DNA of 64,000 nucleotides from Symsagittifera roscoffensis (GCF_963678635.1 NC_087070.1:5554539-5618538), one strand, 5' to 3'. Shown: positions 10,176 through 20,964, counted from the first letter of the stretch. The notes: generated by a model from the letters alone, not told the origin. Numbers and translations: made by a program.

Positions 10176-10368
10176 GACTATGCTCGTTGCTCTGTGAGAT
10201 TATATCGCTCCCAGAAGTGATTAAAGTTTTCGGGCATTTATACGATCTCCATTTGCTGCAGCGCCAGTGTGTCGTTGTCTTCGTATCGCGTTTCTTTTGA
10301 AATTCATGGCCATCAAGAATAATCAAAGTTTGGCCTTTTTGTGAGGTTCCCCAAGTAAAAGAATTCAT
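10114..10368 (-). CDS. FLYWCH zinc-finger protein or transposase N-terminal domain, copy 2
   Basis: Identical in sequence and frame relation to the copy at 6011-6265: F23, WRC 35-37, C45, H63, H65. It overlaps the transposase start by 62 bases in another frame. See copy 1 for the role of the domain. Confidence 0.73.
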   Translation of the reverse strand: MNSFTWGTSQKGQTLIILDGHEFQKKRDTKTTTHWRCSKWRSYKCPKTLITSGSDIISQSNEHSHELNAGRSEARQLSTNEGDS

Positions 10369-10666
10369 TTTTGACTTATCAATGAGTTAAAGAGGGAGAT
10401 AATGAATGCAGAGTGTATACATTTTCAATTAAGTTGTTCTAATTCAATGCCATATTAACACTAAATTAAACACATGTTGGCAATATGTTAATCCCAAAAA
10501 TGAGTCCAGTTTAAATTTAGTTATCTTAAATTTGCATTGTTTTTCAATAGCGCGAACCTAATTGAGGTATCATTACTCTAGATTTATTTCTGCTTACACT
10601 TTGATCATGATTTTTGTTCATAATTCATGGGATCTTTTTAATTGGCATGGGCAACCCTCTTTGGAT

Positions 10667-10987
10667 TTATAAAAGTATTCGTTGTAATTTTTTTTCAGTC
10701 TGTGCGAAACTTTTTTGTTCGTTCATGCTTTTTTTGCATTGGTAGTTACAATTATCAAAAATTTTGCTGAAAAATAAAGCAACTTTACCAAGAAAGTGTG
10801 TTTCAAGTTAGTATTCAGAGTAAGCTATCTGTCAATTTTTGTCATAATTTTCCGCTATGTTATTTTTCAGAAGCTCCTTTTTTACTTTCTTCAATTTCTT
10901 ATTTTTTCCCTTTGTTTCTGCTCAAACTAAATAAAACACTTCATTTGCGATATGTCAACGGATCAAAAACTTACAATAAAGGGAGTT
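10667..10987. repeat. 321-bp direct duplication flanking MULE copy 2, right
   Basis: The right-hand partner of 7552-7872. It starts TTATAAAAG and ends GGGAGTT, then continues with TATTCCTGTC. Its sequence has pyrimidine tracts ending in CAG, but I see no coding frame that I would trust. Confidence 0.85.
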
Positions 10988-11670
10988 TATTCCTGTCAAC
11001 AAAATGAATCCAAAGCTAAATTTTAGTCGGTCTCTGCATTAGCGAAAGCGTTGCTAAATTTCAAATTGAATTTTGAAAATGGCATTTTCCAAAGCCACGC
11101 AAACACAATTAAAGATTGACGATGATCTGAAATAATTCTTGAAACAATGAGTTACAGTTTAGGGGAAAAGAACTGTACAATATAAGAACTTTAGATAATG
11201 AGTTGAGCTTTTCCGAAAAAAAACTAATGAAGTTGACCGTTATAAAAACAATGCTGATAAAGTTGATAAAAAACTTCACGTGTAAGAAGGAAGTTAGATA
11301 AGGATTCACGCGCTAGCAAGCAAACAAGAGGTTGATGAACAGATCGCGCACCCAAGGTCAAGAGCAGTGGCAAACTCGATGTCATCGACCTTATTTCGAT
11401 AATCGTTGTGATGTTGCCAGGTGTACTATGCAATAATTTTTGGTGCCTCATTAAACATAGAAAAACATACATTGAAGCATGGTTCCATCTTGCTAGGAAG
11501 ACTCGTTGGTGGAACGCTTGTTGGGAAACGAAAATTCAAATACACTCGATTACCTGTGAAGTCTATTGCATATTGGGCGACCTCAATGGGTAGTTGAAAA
11601 AAATTGGCAACCCTCTCTCAATTTTCCCAACATGTGGTGGTAATAAAAGCCAGTTTCCAAATATAGCATT
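10988..11670. other. Spacer without recognisable gene
   Basis: Short open frames on both strands have no recognisable motif. The last eight bases (ATAGCATT) are the left target duplication of the following hAT MITE. Confidence 0.4.
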
Positions 11671-12022
11671 CAGGAGCGGATCTAGGATTTTCTCGAGAGA
11701 GAGGGGGGGCGAATTTTTTAAAAATTTTGACGACCTTTTTTTGTTTTTTAGGTCAGCACTAAAGCACTAAAATGACTCTGTTTTGGCCAAATTTGGGCAT
11801 TTTTGAAAAATTTTGGGCACTTTTTGGGCACCGTTTTTGGGCACTTTTTGAAAAATTTTGACAACAAAGTCGCGTTTTTTGGCGCCTTTAGAAAAATTTT
11901 TGGGTCGGTCGGCCAAAAATGGATTTCTTAAAAAGTACCAATGGGGGACCCTTTGGATCGGCAGGTGGTCGAATCCCTGAGAAGGGAGGCGTCCGACCCC
12001 CCCCCCCCTAAATCCGCCCCTG
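11671..12022. mobile_element. hAT-type MITE, copy 1 (352 bp)
   Basis: Begins CAGGAGCGGATCTAGG and ends AAATCCGCCCCTG, the inverted-end motif typical of non-autonomous hAT elements (CAGGGGCGGATC…). It is flanked by ATAGCATT (11663-11670) and ATAGTAAT (12023-12030), an 8-bp duplication with two differences, as expected for hAT. It contains no transposase, only G-rich and poly-C tracts and TTTTGGGCAC-like short repeats. Confidence 0.8.
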
Positions 12023-13320
12023 ATAGTAATCTTTTTTTCCGGGTCCGTCCACACGACATTTCTAAAAGAACTATAGGGGAGGTGTTTCAAACTTTGCTCA
12101 TTATCCACCCGCCATGGACCAAAACCCGAGAAGTTAATAAAACCGTCCATCTAGAATTCTGGAGTAATGTAATTATTGCGTGTATTTTTGAGGGATGGTA
12201 GTTGCATCGATACATTTAATTTTCTGTATTGCTCCGAAAACTGGTCGAAAGAACTCATGAGAATGTCCCACAAAACGGTGTGGATCAAAACTGAGTATGT
12301 CTACACAAGGATCATGATTTTTAAAACAGGACATAAACATATGAAAAACACGGAAGCAACCGTCTCGTGCTTGGAGAATCTTGATCTCGTGTGTTTACTT
12401 GAGCTCAACTACTCTCGTGGTTTTCATGTGTTTTTACTCGAAATACAAACAACGTGAGCATTACTCTTGTGAAAACATGTGAACAATTTTAAGAGTGTAG
12501 TTTTTGATTTGAAAACAGTGGATCAAACTATCCTTCAACTGAGATATGTTCTTACACTGTTTTTTGTTATGTTTCTGGAGAACGCCCAACGCCTGACGTT
12601 TGGGAGTGGATTTGAGGGAATAACCAGAAAATGATTTCGTTTAACTGAACGCGCGAGTAATAGAAAGTCATTATGATCGACTACTCATTTTAACTGATAG
12701 TCTTTAACACTTGCGGGCTGTTGAAACTCTCTGCGGAACATGGCTCGCTGATATTGACTCAACCATAAGTACAGACTTGGCGGCCACAGTGAACTAATTT
12801 GCAGAAATTGAAAACCAAAGAGGTGAGAGGTGGGGGTTATTGGTTGTTTCGTACAAGAGTGTTTTAAAAATTTGACAAAAAAAAAATTGAAAATTGACTC
12901 ATTTGAAATCTATGAGAAGCCAAACATACAAAAGCGATGAATTTATCAAACAACGTTTCCAAGACTGCACTTAACTCCTAAGAATTAGGTAACTTGGGAA
13001 TTTTTTTTGACTTTAAAGTTTGAAGTCCACTCGACTAACCCCCCAAAGTTTAACAGCTTTATATCATTTTGTACAGCGAAAATAGTTTTTTTTTCATTTA
13101 AAATCCAGGATATTTAATTTTAATAATTTTTTTTTTCAAAACAATATAAATAATAAGAAATATAATACGTTGAGGAGTCAAGTTTACTCATTTGATAAAT
13201 TTTTGCAAAAATGGTTTTGAAAATGATTTTTTTCGATTATTGGAGAAAAAATTGCTGCTGACATCAAGAATTCCGAACGAACAAAACTTATCTAAAATTT
13301 AAAGAAGTTTATCAAATCGC
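12023..13320. other. Spacer, no recognisable gene
   Basis: Only short frames without motifs. Nothing links this stretch to the LINE remnant that follows, although a decayed 5' part of that LINE may be hidden in its right half. Confidence 0.35.
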
Positions 13321-13325
13321 TTGCG

Positions 13326-14050
13326 TTGTATTCAAGTCCGTTGGTCAATTTTTTACCTGTAGCGAAAGCTTTGAAAAAAAAACGTTCCTATAGTCATGAT
13401 GGCATCAGCAACAAAATGATCGAAATTTCTGTACCAGTAATATGGACGTTTTTTTCTTATTGTTTCATCAAGTGTGTACTTTGTGGGATTTTTCCTTGTT
13501 GTGCAAAAGCTGCTGAAATTGCTTCAAAACCTATAACTGGCAAATAGACACATTCAGGTAGATAAAGATCAGTCATTTTTTGAGTAACGTGTTTTCAAAA
13601 GGTTCAGAAAATTTATTACCCAAATTTGAATTGTTTCAGACGAGCATTTCTTATTTAGAAACCAGCAATTTTATGTGCATTTTATACTGAACGCTTTTGA
13701 ATTATTGAAAGATGCGGTCTTTAATGGAAACTATGGACTTGCTTGCTTTGTTGACCTAAAACAGTCTTTGATGCTGTCTCACACAACATATTGTCGGAAA
13801 GATATATATTTGCAGGAGCTGAATGATGTTTTCGAAATCAATCATTAGAAATAGATATTACAAAAGCAGTGCTTGGAATGGAAACTCCTAACATACGGCT
13901 TATTGCAAGGTTCTGTTGTATAAACTTCGGTATTTTGACTCTGTATAAATAATCGCCCTTACTTCATAAAATCCACAGACATCATGGAAAGTATCTAGCG
14001 ATCTTTGATCGTTGATAAATGGTGAACAACAATGATTTCTTCAAAATGTC
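13326..14050 (+). pseudogene. Decayed non-LTR (LINE) reverse transcriptase
   Basis: Three reverse-transcriptase landmarks appear in order but in different frames. At 13380-13545 is SHDGISNKMIEI followed by KCVLCGIFPCCAKAAEI, matching the region typically read as PDGI…LL…GIFP…WK.A. At 13744-13800, GLACFVDLK then FDAVSHNIL matches the A motif (FLDLSKAFD.V.H). At 13897-13960 GLLQGSVV and LCINNRPY match the (P)QGSVLGP…YIND motif, with stops. At least one frameshift and several stops make it a pseudogene. The expected YADD box is not intact (YLAIFD at about 13990). The clade (CR1, Jockey or similar) cannot be told from this. Confidence 0.7.
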
Positions 14051-15189
14051 CATAACAAGTTGTGGCCAAAAAAAATACAATTCAGATATTACTTTTTCTG
14101 CAACAAAAATGCCAGTGAGCAACTAATTTGAGTGTTTTGGACTTTTCGCGGAGAATGGTAGATATATATACCAAACTATCAAATTTTATGAAGTTTTGTC
14201 TAAGACTTTCTGTGCAAAATCACACCAAAAATTGTGGTTAGGCAAAAATGATTTTTTATCAAAACAATACCGTAAATACCGTTCAAACGTATAAATTGCA
14301 ATGTTTGGAAAGTGACGGTGAAATATTTCATCAAAATTGTTTTAATCAATTGCTGAGAAAGATCATTGATGAAAAAAGAAATCAATTGTCCCCCGAATTT
14401 TTTTTTTTGGATTCTCAAACTAGACCCTTTACTCGCGCTCGTTGCAAAGAACTGCTCAATTTGCTCAACATGCTTCTAAGTAAAAAAAATGTAGTTTGAG
14501 GTGATTATAACTAAATTTTAAAAGTTCCTAGATTTGAAGAAAATTTAACCGAATAATTCGAGTTAAAGAAACTGAAAATTAAGTTCGAGTTTTATGTTCA
14601 AAAATAATTGTTTTTCTTTTCATAAGTTTCTTGGCTTTTCTTTAAGACCTCTAAAACTTAACAGTAGTCTTCGATGTGTTCTGTGAAAATAGTGGAAATA
14701 TTTTGCTTGATACTGGCACATCTAAATGAATTCAAGGTCTTTTTCGAAAATTTTTTCAATTTTTAATTTTTTTTTTATGTATCCCTTATTTACAGTGCCC
14801 TTTGATGCAGTGCTCGTCATCTGTTTCTACGTTTCCTTGAGCTTAGAAGAAGGCTAGAATTGATAAGTACGTCATGTAAATTACGTAAACAAGACTCAGT
14901 GTTGTTCTCCATTTCTCTAATTGAAAATTGCGGCAGAAACCATGCAAAGCTTATTATAGATCTTGAAAAAGACGCGCAAATCTTAAAAATTTTTTCTAAT
15001 GCCAATCTATCAATCATAAGAAGGGATGTATTTGTGGAAATGGGTACCATATTTGCCTGATTCACGGGAACTGAGTTTACTTCAAATTCACGCTTTATCA
15101 GGAGAACCCACGCTTTCTTTCTCTGCTTATCAGCTCTTTCATTAAACTTTTTCCTATCTGGCTTCACAAAATAGATTGCACCACAAAAA
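14051..15189. other. Spacer between LINE remnant and Helitron-like cluster
   Basis: Contains an 83-codon plus frame (14248-14499) and a 116-codon minus frame (14817-15167) with no recognisable domain. They may be LINE debris or chance. Confidence 0.3.
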
Positions 15190-15713
15190 AAAACTACTAT
15201 CGTGTCAAAGCGAAGCCCTGAAATTTTTGACTGCCTTTTCAGGTCTATTGAGCATTAATAACATGAAAAAACTAAATGTAATAAATGAAATGAAAGATAT
15301 TTTTTTTATATTTATTTAAATATGAGATTTTTGTGAAACTCATGCAGTTTAAAGTACAAAGTGAGAGCTTTCGCTCCTGGTAACAAATCAATTATGTGAT
15401 TAAGCTTCCTTCAACCAATTTGGAACAATTTCTTAAGATGGATTATATCTTCGCTTACGCGTTAAAAGCGCGAAATATATTGCGCGTTAATTGTCCCAAA
15501 TTGCCCAAAATGGCAATCTTTAAACCCCCAAACCTTTACGAAAAATAATCACAGGTAAAATATCTTCTCAAATTTAGGCTCAAGACAACAATAACTTTTG
15601 AATGATAAAAAAATCCGTCAAAAAAGGCTAGTTAAAAAGTCAAAATTTGTCTGAAGAAAAAAAACCCACCCCGAGCACAAATATTCCGTGACTTTCGTAT
15701 CAAAAGTCGGAAC
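15190..15713 (-). mobile_element. Helitron/Helentron-like non-autonomous element, copy a
   Basis: Minus orientation: the degenerate 3' hairpin region (CGAAGCCCTG) lies at 15211-15220 and the 5' end GTTCCGAC at 15706-15713. Internally it shares CCCACCCCGAGCAC, the AGCGCGAAATATAT palindrome region and TGTCCCAAATTG with the other copies. More diverged than copies d, f and g. Confidence 0.6.
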
Positions 15714-15892
15714 TATAACTTTACAGCAAATGATCATACGTATCTTTTCAAATTGAAGCTCAAGATATCAATGCTTTTTGAATGATATTAAAAAACCGTC
15801 GAAACTGGAAGTTAAAACGTCGTAATTTGTCTGAAGAAAAAAATCATCCCGAGAACATATATTCCGTTACTTTCGTTACGCAAGTCGGAACA
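15714..15892 (-). mobile_element. Helitron-like element, copy b (5' part only)
   Basis: Directly adjoins copy a. It contains only the 5' portion of the family (from the ATAACTTTAC region to AAGTCGGAAC) in minus orientation, so two 5' parts lie head-to-tail. Confidence 0.55.
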
Positions 15893-15966
15893 AAAAATGA
15901 AACGAGAACTGGAACAATGGCATCTAAACTTGAAAGGCAAATCTCTAAAAAAGATTGATTAAATTT

Positions 15967-16330
15967 TGGTTCTGACTCCCGCAACGAAAAAATAGCGGAT
16001 TATTTGTTTTTTCTTCAGACAAACTTCGACTTTTTAACTAGCCTATTTTGCGGATTTTTTTAAAAATCATCAAAAGGTATTGCTGTCCTGTGTCCTGTAT
16101 TGTTTTGTTCCTTATTGGTTGAAGGAAGCTTATTTGCCATAATTGATTTGATACTAGGAGCGTAATTTATTAATTTGTACTTTAGACGATTTGGGGGATG
16201 AATTTCAAAATCTCAAATAAAAAAAATCATTTTATTTTAATAAATTTAATTTTTTCAGGTTAATACTAATCCATAGATTTGAAAAAACAGTCGGATTATT
16301 CAGGGCTTCGCCTTGATACCAGCAGTCTTG
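15967..16330 (+). mobile_element. Helitron-like element, copy c (internally deleted)
   Basis: A degenerate 5' end (GGTTCTGACT) and a 3' end with CAGGGCTTCGCCTTG and GCAGTCTTG, but the central palindromic region is missing. Its 3' end abuts the 5' end of copy d with no spacer. Confidence 0.55.
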
Positions 16331-16856
16331 TTGTTCCGACTTTCGATACGAAAGTAACGGAATATTTCTGCTCGGGGTGGGTTTTTTTTTGCTTCAGACA
16401 AATTTCGACTTTTTAACTAGCCATTTTTGACGGAATTTTTTTTATCATTCGAAAAGTATTGTTGTTCTAAGCTCAAATTTGAAAAGATATTTCACCTGTG
16501 ATCATTTTTCGTAAAGTTACGTGGGTTTAAAGATTGCCATTTTGGCAAATTTGGGACAATTAATGCGCGATATATTTCGCGCTATTAACGCGTAAGCGGA
16601 GAGTTAATCCGTCTAAGAAATCGTTCCAAATTGGTTGAAAGAAGCTTATTTGCCATATTTGGTTTGTTACAAGAAGCGAAATCTATACTTTTGTACTTTA
16701 TATGGCGTGTGGGGGATGATTTTCATTAAAAATTTCAAATTTTAGAAAAAAAATTTTCATTTTTTTTACATTTAGTTTTTTAATGTTATTACTGCTCCAT
16801 AAACCTTAAAAGGCAGGCGGAACATTCAGGGCTTCGCCCTGATACGAGCAGTCTTG
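16331..16856 (+). mobile_element. Helitron/Helentron-like non-autonomous element, copy d (full length, 526 bp)
   Basis: The 5' end GTTCCGACT is followed by a 5' hairpin (ACTTTCGATACGAAAGT). Near the 3' end, GTCGGAAC forms an inverted repeat with the 5' end. It is followed by the perfect hairpin CAGGGCTTCGCCCTG, about 10 bases of tail, and CTTG before a T. An inverted repeat placed inside the 3' hairpin plus a terminal hairpin is the layout of Helentron-type (HINE) elements. No coding capacity. Confidence 0.65.
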
Positions 16857-17412
16857 TTTATTATTTGCAATCTTTCAAAGTTATTTGCAATAAAAACATC
16901 GATCTTACTTGCTATGCCTATTAGAATTCATGCAAACTTTCCACAGCGTTTTGCTGAGAGCTTTAAGTAGGAATTTCTGTCTTTATTTCCACAGCGAGCG
17001 GCTATAATATTTTAATGGATTTTGTTGACAGTCCCGCTTATTGCAAAGAGTGATTCGATACAAAGTACAAAAGTCACATGTTCTCAACCGTTGAATTTTT
17101 TTAATGGATTTTGTTGACGGTCCCGCTTATTGCAAAGAGTGATTCGATACAAAGTACAAAAGTCACATGTTCTCAACCGTTGAATTAGTTATTTATAGGG
17201 ATGGCATTTCTCTACAATTGATTCTTGCAGAATAAAGCACGAATCATTTGGTTTGATGACTATAGCCTAATTTGAACTTCTAAGCGTTGGTTTTTTGTGA
17301 GGTTTCTAAGGGCCGTTTTAACGGAGTGCTCCCAAAGCCCGTTCGACCATTTGTTCAATGGTGCCTTTTTCCCCTTTATCCAACTGTTAAGATCAACAAT
17401 CTGGCTATCCAA
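16857..17412. other. Spacer with an 89-bp tandem duplication
   Basis: No gene recognised. The only structure is the duplication at 17011-17188, annotated separately. Confidence 0.4.
17011..17188. repeat. Two tandem 89-bp units
   Basis: TTTAATGGATTTTGTTGAC… to …CAACCGTTGAA occurs at 17011 and again at 17100 with only about one substitution (ACAGTCCC versus ACGGTCCC). This is a recent local tandem duplication. Confidence 0.85.
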
Positions 17413-17562
17413 AACTGATCGGTATTGCCAGTTTGTGTTAGTCGGTTATTGCATTCGCTTTGCAACTTCGTGCTTGGTATCAAGACATGTCTAGATACCA
17501 AGCACGAACATGCAAAGTGATTGCCACAACCCACTAACGCAAAATGGCAAAACCGATCAGTT
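17413..17562. repeat. Long hairpin: 69-bp inverted arms around a 12-nt loop
   Basis: The arm 17413-17481 (AACTGATCGG…TGCTTGGTATC) is imperfectly complementary to 17494-17562 (GATACCAAGCA…CCGATCAGTT). Arms are equal in length; the loop is AAGACATGTCTA. This could be a palindromic MITE, the template of a hairpin RNA, or a relic of a template switch. Nothing in the sequence decides between these. Confidence 0.8.
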
Positions 17563-18198
17563 AAGGATACGATGTGACTAGACCAAGGTTTTCCACCATT
17601 TACATTTTCGCACCAGTAAATAGTCGACTAGGGTGGAAAAATGGACATTATTATATTAATACACGGGCGAGCCAGAACATGAGAATTTACCTTCTAATCA
17701 AATCGAAACTTGAAAAGCAAAATTAACATACGATTTAACTAAAAAACGATGTTGCACTTCGCAAGAGCGCACGTGACGACGAGAGAGAAAGCGAGCATAG
17801 AGGCGATATGAGCAAAACAAGCAAACGCTGCGCAATAAATTGCGGAAACAGGTCTTTTCGAGATTATTTTTATATCTAATAAATAAAAAATATTGTTTCA
17901 TTCATTTTCATACAAGGTGGATTTGTAAACTTACATGCCGGTGTTGTTGTTGATTTGTAAATTATTATAATATTTTCTCTTTGTCGCATCAAGTACATTT
18001 AACCAAGTGGTTTATTTGAAATTACATGTTTGTAAAAAAACATGACCGAAAAATTAAAAAAAATTAATTCGGAACTGTCCGGCAGCGGAAGGAGGCTAAT
18101 TAGGGAAAAAAGTGCAATGAAGAAAGTTTTGCAAGTTTTGAAGAAATGAAACTTCTGAAAGTTTTTTTCGCAAAAATTGTAATTGTAAGGTAAGTAGT
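17563..18198. other. Left flank of the foldback element, no recognisable gene
   Basis: Small frames only. No shared sequence with the right flank beyond 34470 was found, so no target-site duplication could be identified. Confidence 0.35.
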
Positions 18199-18275
18199 AT
18201 ATGTCGGGACAGTTCAGCCGGGATGGGGGGGACAGATGACCCCCATGTATTAACATAGGCTATAGAGTATCCGGT

Positions 18276-18691
18276 CAGGGGCGGATCTAAGATTTTCATG
18301 AGGGGGGGGGGGGGGGGGGGGGCGGATTTTCAAAAATTTTCAAAAATTTTGACGGTCTTTTTTTAGGTCGACCAAATTGATTTTTCGAGCTCTCCCAAAG
18401 CAATGTTTTTCCCCTAGTTTGGGCTAAATTTTCAACGCTGCTGGGAAATTTTTGAAAAAAAAACAGTCAAAAAAGCCGTTTTTGAGCACTTTTTGAAAAT
18501 TTTTGACAAAAAATCGCGTTTTTTTGGCGCGCGCTCCCCCTCAAAGTTAGTATATTTTGGCGCCAAAGGCGCCTTTAGAAAAACTTTTGGTTTTTAAAAA
18601 GTATCAAAGGGGGGACCCTTTGGGTCGGCAGGGGGTCGAACCCCTGAGGAGGGAAGGGGAAGCGTCCGCCCCCCCCATAAATCCGCCCTTG
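18276..18691. mobile_element. hAT-type MITE, copy 2 (416 bp), inside the left foldback arm
   Basis: Begins CAGGGGCGGATCTAAG and ends TAAATCCGCCCTTG. It is flanked on both sides by the perfect 8-bp duplication TATCCGGT (18268-18275 and 18692-18699). The right foldback arm has the uninterrupted site (reverse complement TATCCTGT near 34385), so the insertion postdates the arms. Shares the GGGGACCCTTTGG and GGTCGAA…CCTGAG segments with the copy at 11671. Confidence 0.92.
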
Positions 18692-18947
18692 TATCCGGTC
18701 ATCATCCTATGTATTAATATAAGGAATAGATTTCCCAATGTATTAAGATAGTGAATAGGTTTCCCAAGGTAATAATATAAAAGGTTTCAGACAATATATT
18801 TCAGGTGGTAAGTTTTTTCGGCGCCCGAATTTCCCATGTATTAGGATAGTGTATAGATTTCCCTATGTATTAATACATTGCAGGGAATTAAGAACTCATT
18901 AAGATAGGGAATAGGTTTCCCAATGTATTAAGGTAGGAAATAGAATT

Positions 18948-19671
18948 GGTACGGTTTCATGGTTTGAGTGATGGTAAGAGAATAGTAAGAAAAACGGTTG
19001 AATTTTGTGCAGAAATGTCTAGCTTTTTCGCACAAATTTCGGCGCGCGTTACCTAATGGGTAAATATTATTGGTGTGCTACGTGGGAATGGATTTCATTA
19101 TGTATTATGATAGGGAATAGGTTTCATAATAAATTGAGATGGCAGGGTTTCAGTGTGATGATAAGTTTCAAAAAACTTTGGAGCCCAATCTTACCATGTT
19201 TTAAGATAGTGCATAGATTTCCCTATGTATAAGGAGTCAGTGTAGGGAATTAAGATCTCATTAAGATAGGGAAAAGGTTTCCCAATGTATTGAGATAGGA
19301 AATAGAATTGGTACGGTTTCATGGTTTGAGTGATGGTAAGAGAATGGCAACTAAAACGGTTGAATTTTGTGCGGAAATGTCTAGTTTTTTTCGCACAAAT
19401 TTCGGCGCGCGTTACCTAATGGGTGAATATTATTGGTGTGCTACGTGGGAATGGATTTCCTTATGTATTATGATACGGAATAGGTTTCCTAATGTATTGA
19501 AATGGCAGGTTTCAGTGTGATGATAACATTCAAAAAATTTTGGAGCCCAATCTTACCATGTTTTAAGATAGTGTATAGATTTCCCTATGTATAAGGAGTC
19601 AGTGTAGGGAATTAAGATCTCATTAAGATAGGGAAAAGGTTTCCCAAAGTATTGAGATAGGAAATAAAGTT
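18948..19671. repeat. Tandem duplication, two 362-bp units plus partial third
   Basis: GGTACGGTTTCATGGTTTGA occurs at 18948 and 19310, and a variant at 19672, a period of 362 bp. Each unit contains TTCCC…TATTAAGATAGGG motifs and the GGCGCGCGTTACCTAATGGG segment. The right arm has only one unit (reverse complement near 34150). Confidence 0.85.
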
Positions 19672-20964
19672 GGTACGGTTCCATGGTTTGAGTGATGGTA
19701 GTAGAATGGTAAGAAAACGGTATTTTCTGGGATTTTGTTTGGAAATGTCTAGATTTTTTTGCAAAAATCTCAGCACGCTTTATAAAAATTGTGAGTATTA
19801 CGTGTAGATTGTGTAATGAGTTTTTTTGGCTCAAGGTTCATGGTAAGTCAATAGTAAGATGTGCAAAAATTTGGAATTTTTATCAAAAAAATTGAAATTT
19901 TGTTTCAAAAAACTGCAAAGCACGATAAGATTTGTTATAATTCGACTCAAAAACTATTTTATTAGATGATCTCACTTTTTTGAACAGTACTCAATCTAGC
20001 TGAAACTACGTTGAAACTACTGAAACCAAGTTTTCGTTTAAAAAATGCAAAATTTTTAGGTTATTGGAAAATTTCAAAGTTTTTGCAAAAAATTGCATAA
20101 ATTTCAAGTTTTTAGCAAAAATTGCAGAAATCTCAAGGTTTTGACTATTTGTTTTTTGTTGTTTCTGATGTAATTGAAAAATTATACATACGTGTAGAGT
20201 TCAAAAATAAGCTCAAATTGTATTTTAATTGGCATCATAGTGAGACAGTGATATAATACTTCGAATCAAAATATGGAAATGATAAAGTTTGAAATATGAT
20301 AAAATTTACCCGAACATTGAAATATGATCAAGTTAAGCATAATTTGAGCCAAAAAGTTTTTTATATAATGCTCTGAACATATAAAGCTCATATTAGCTGT
20401 ATCAATGTCATAACTTCCGATTTCTCGGGAAAATGGTGTAATTAATCGTATTTTTCGAGAAAGTAAAGAAAAATATAATCAATTCTATCCAAAGTTCTCC
20501 TTTTTTAACCTTTTATTTGTGTAAGTAAATGGTTGCTTGTCCGCTTCAAGGAAATTTCCCTTAAGAATTTCAATTCAAATAAAAAAAGAGCAATTTTCAT
20601 TGAAGTTTCTAGACCAAACTACATGATCCAACTCCTCATTTTTTCTCAATATTTCCCCAAACATGTACAAAAATTACAAAAATTAGTACAATCTGAGAAC
20701 TTTTTTACGTTATTACTATTAATAAAATTGGGATCATTGACGAAAAGTGAACATTTTACTGCTAAAATTGAATAAAACTGGTTTAAGTTTTTGTTAAAGT
20801 ATATTAGATTGGATGAAATTTAAGAAAACCTACTTCAAATTTCATGATTATCTCTCTGTTGCTTCTACAACAAAATTTTCTTGATTTTTCCTTAGAATTT
20901 TTAAAAATGTTTTGAGGTTATTCTTGCTTTCTGCTTACCACATCTTTTCGCTTTTGAAGTCCTT

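Larger units (their letters stand above)
7870..10649 (-). mobile_element. MULE-bearing segment, copy 2 (right terminal repeat missing)
   Basis: Same content as 3767-6546, but similarity stops after GGCATG at 10649. The right ladder is absent apart from its innermost box, while the left ladder is retained (8444-8553). It cannot be a normal transposition product because it carries about 570 bp of outside flank on the left and lacks a terminus on the right. Confidence 0.8.

Noticed and set aside
3767-10649. Two independent MULE transpositions
   Set aside because: Copies share about 570 bp of sequence outside the left terminal repeat and copy 2 lacks the right terminus, so this is segmental duplication.
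12176-12457. 93-codon plus-strand frame
   Set aside because: No motif, no conservation within the window, and no supporting start or splice context.
14817-15167. 116-codon minus-strand frame
   Set aside because: No recognisable domain; AT-rich region next to LINE debris where long chance frames are common.
18630-18650. GGTCGAACCCC inside the hAT MITE, resembling a tRNA T-arm or B box
   Set aside because: No A box or tRNA fold nearby; it is part of the MITE sequence and diverged in the other copy.
18557-18751. Open frame across the end of the hAT MITE (also 11941-12201 in the other MITE)
   Set aside because: Runs through terminal repeat and G- and C-rich tracts and is interrupted in the sister copy; no domain.
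18700-19900. CRISPR-like or rRNA/tRNA array suggested by regular repeats
   Set aside because: Repeats are degenerate, with no constant repeat/unique spacer pattern, inside an animal mobile-element arm; better explained as minisatellite-like ends.
20533-20775. 80-codon frame in the left arm
   Set aside because: The equivalent right-arm sequence aligns well at DNA level but has several stops and frame changes; probably non-coding.
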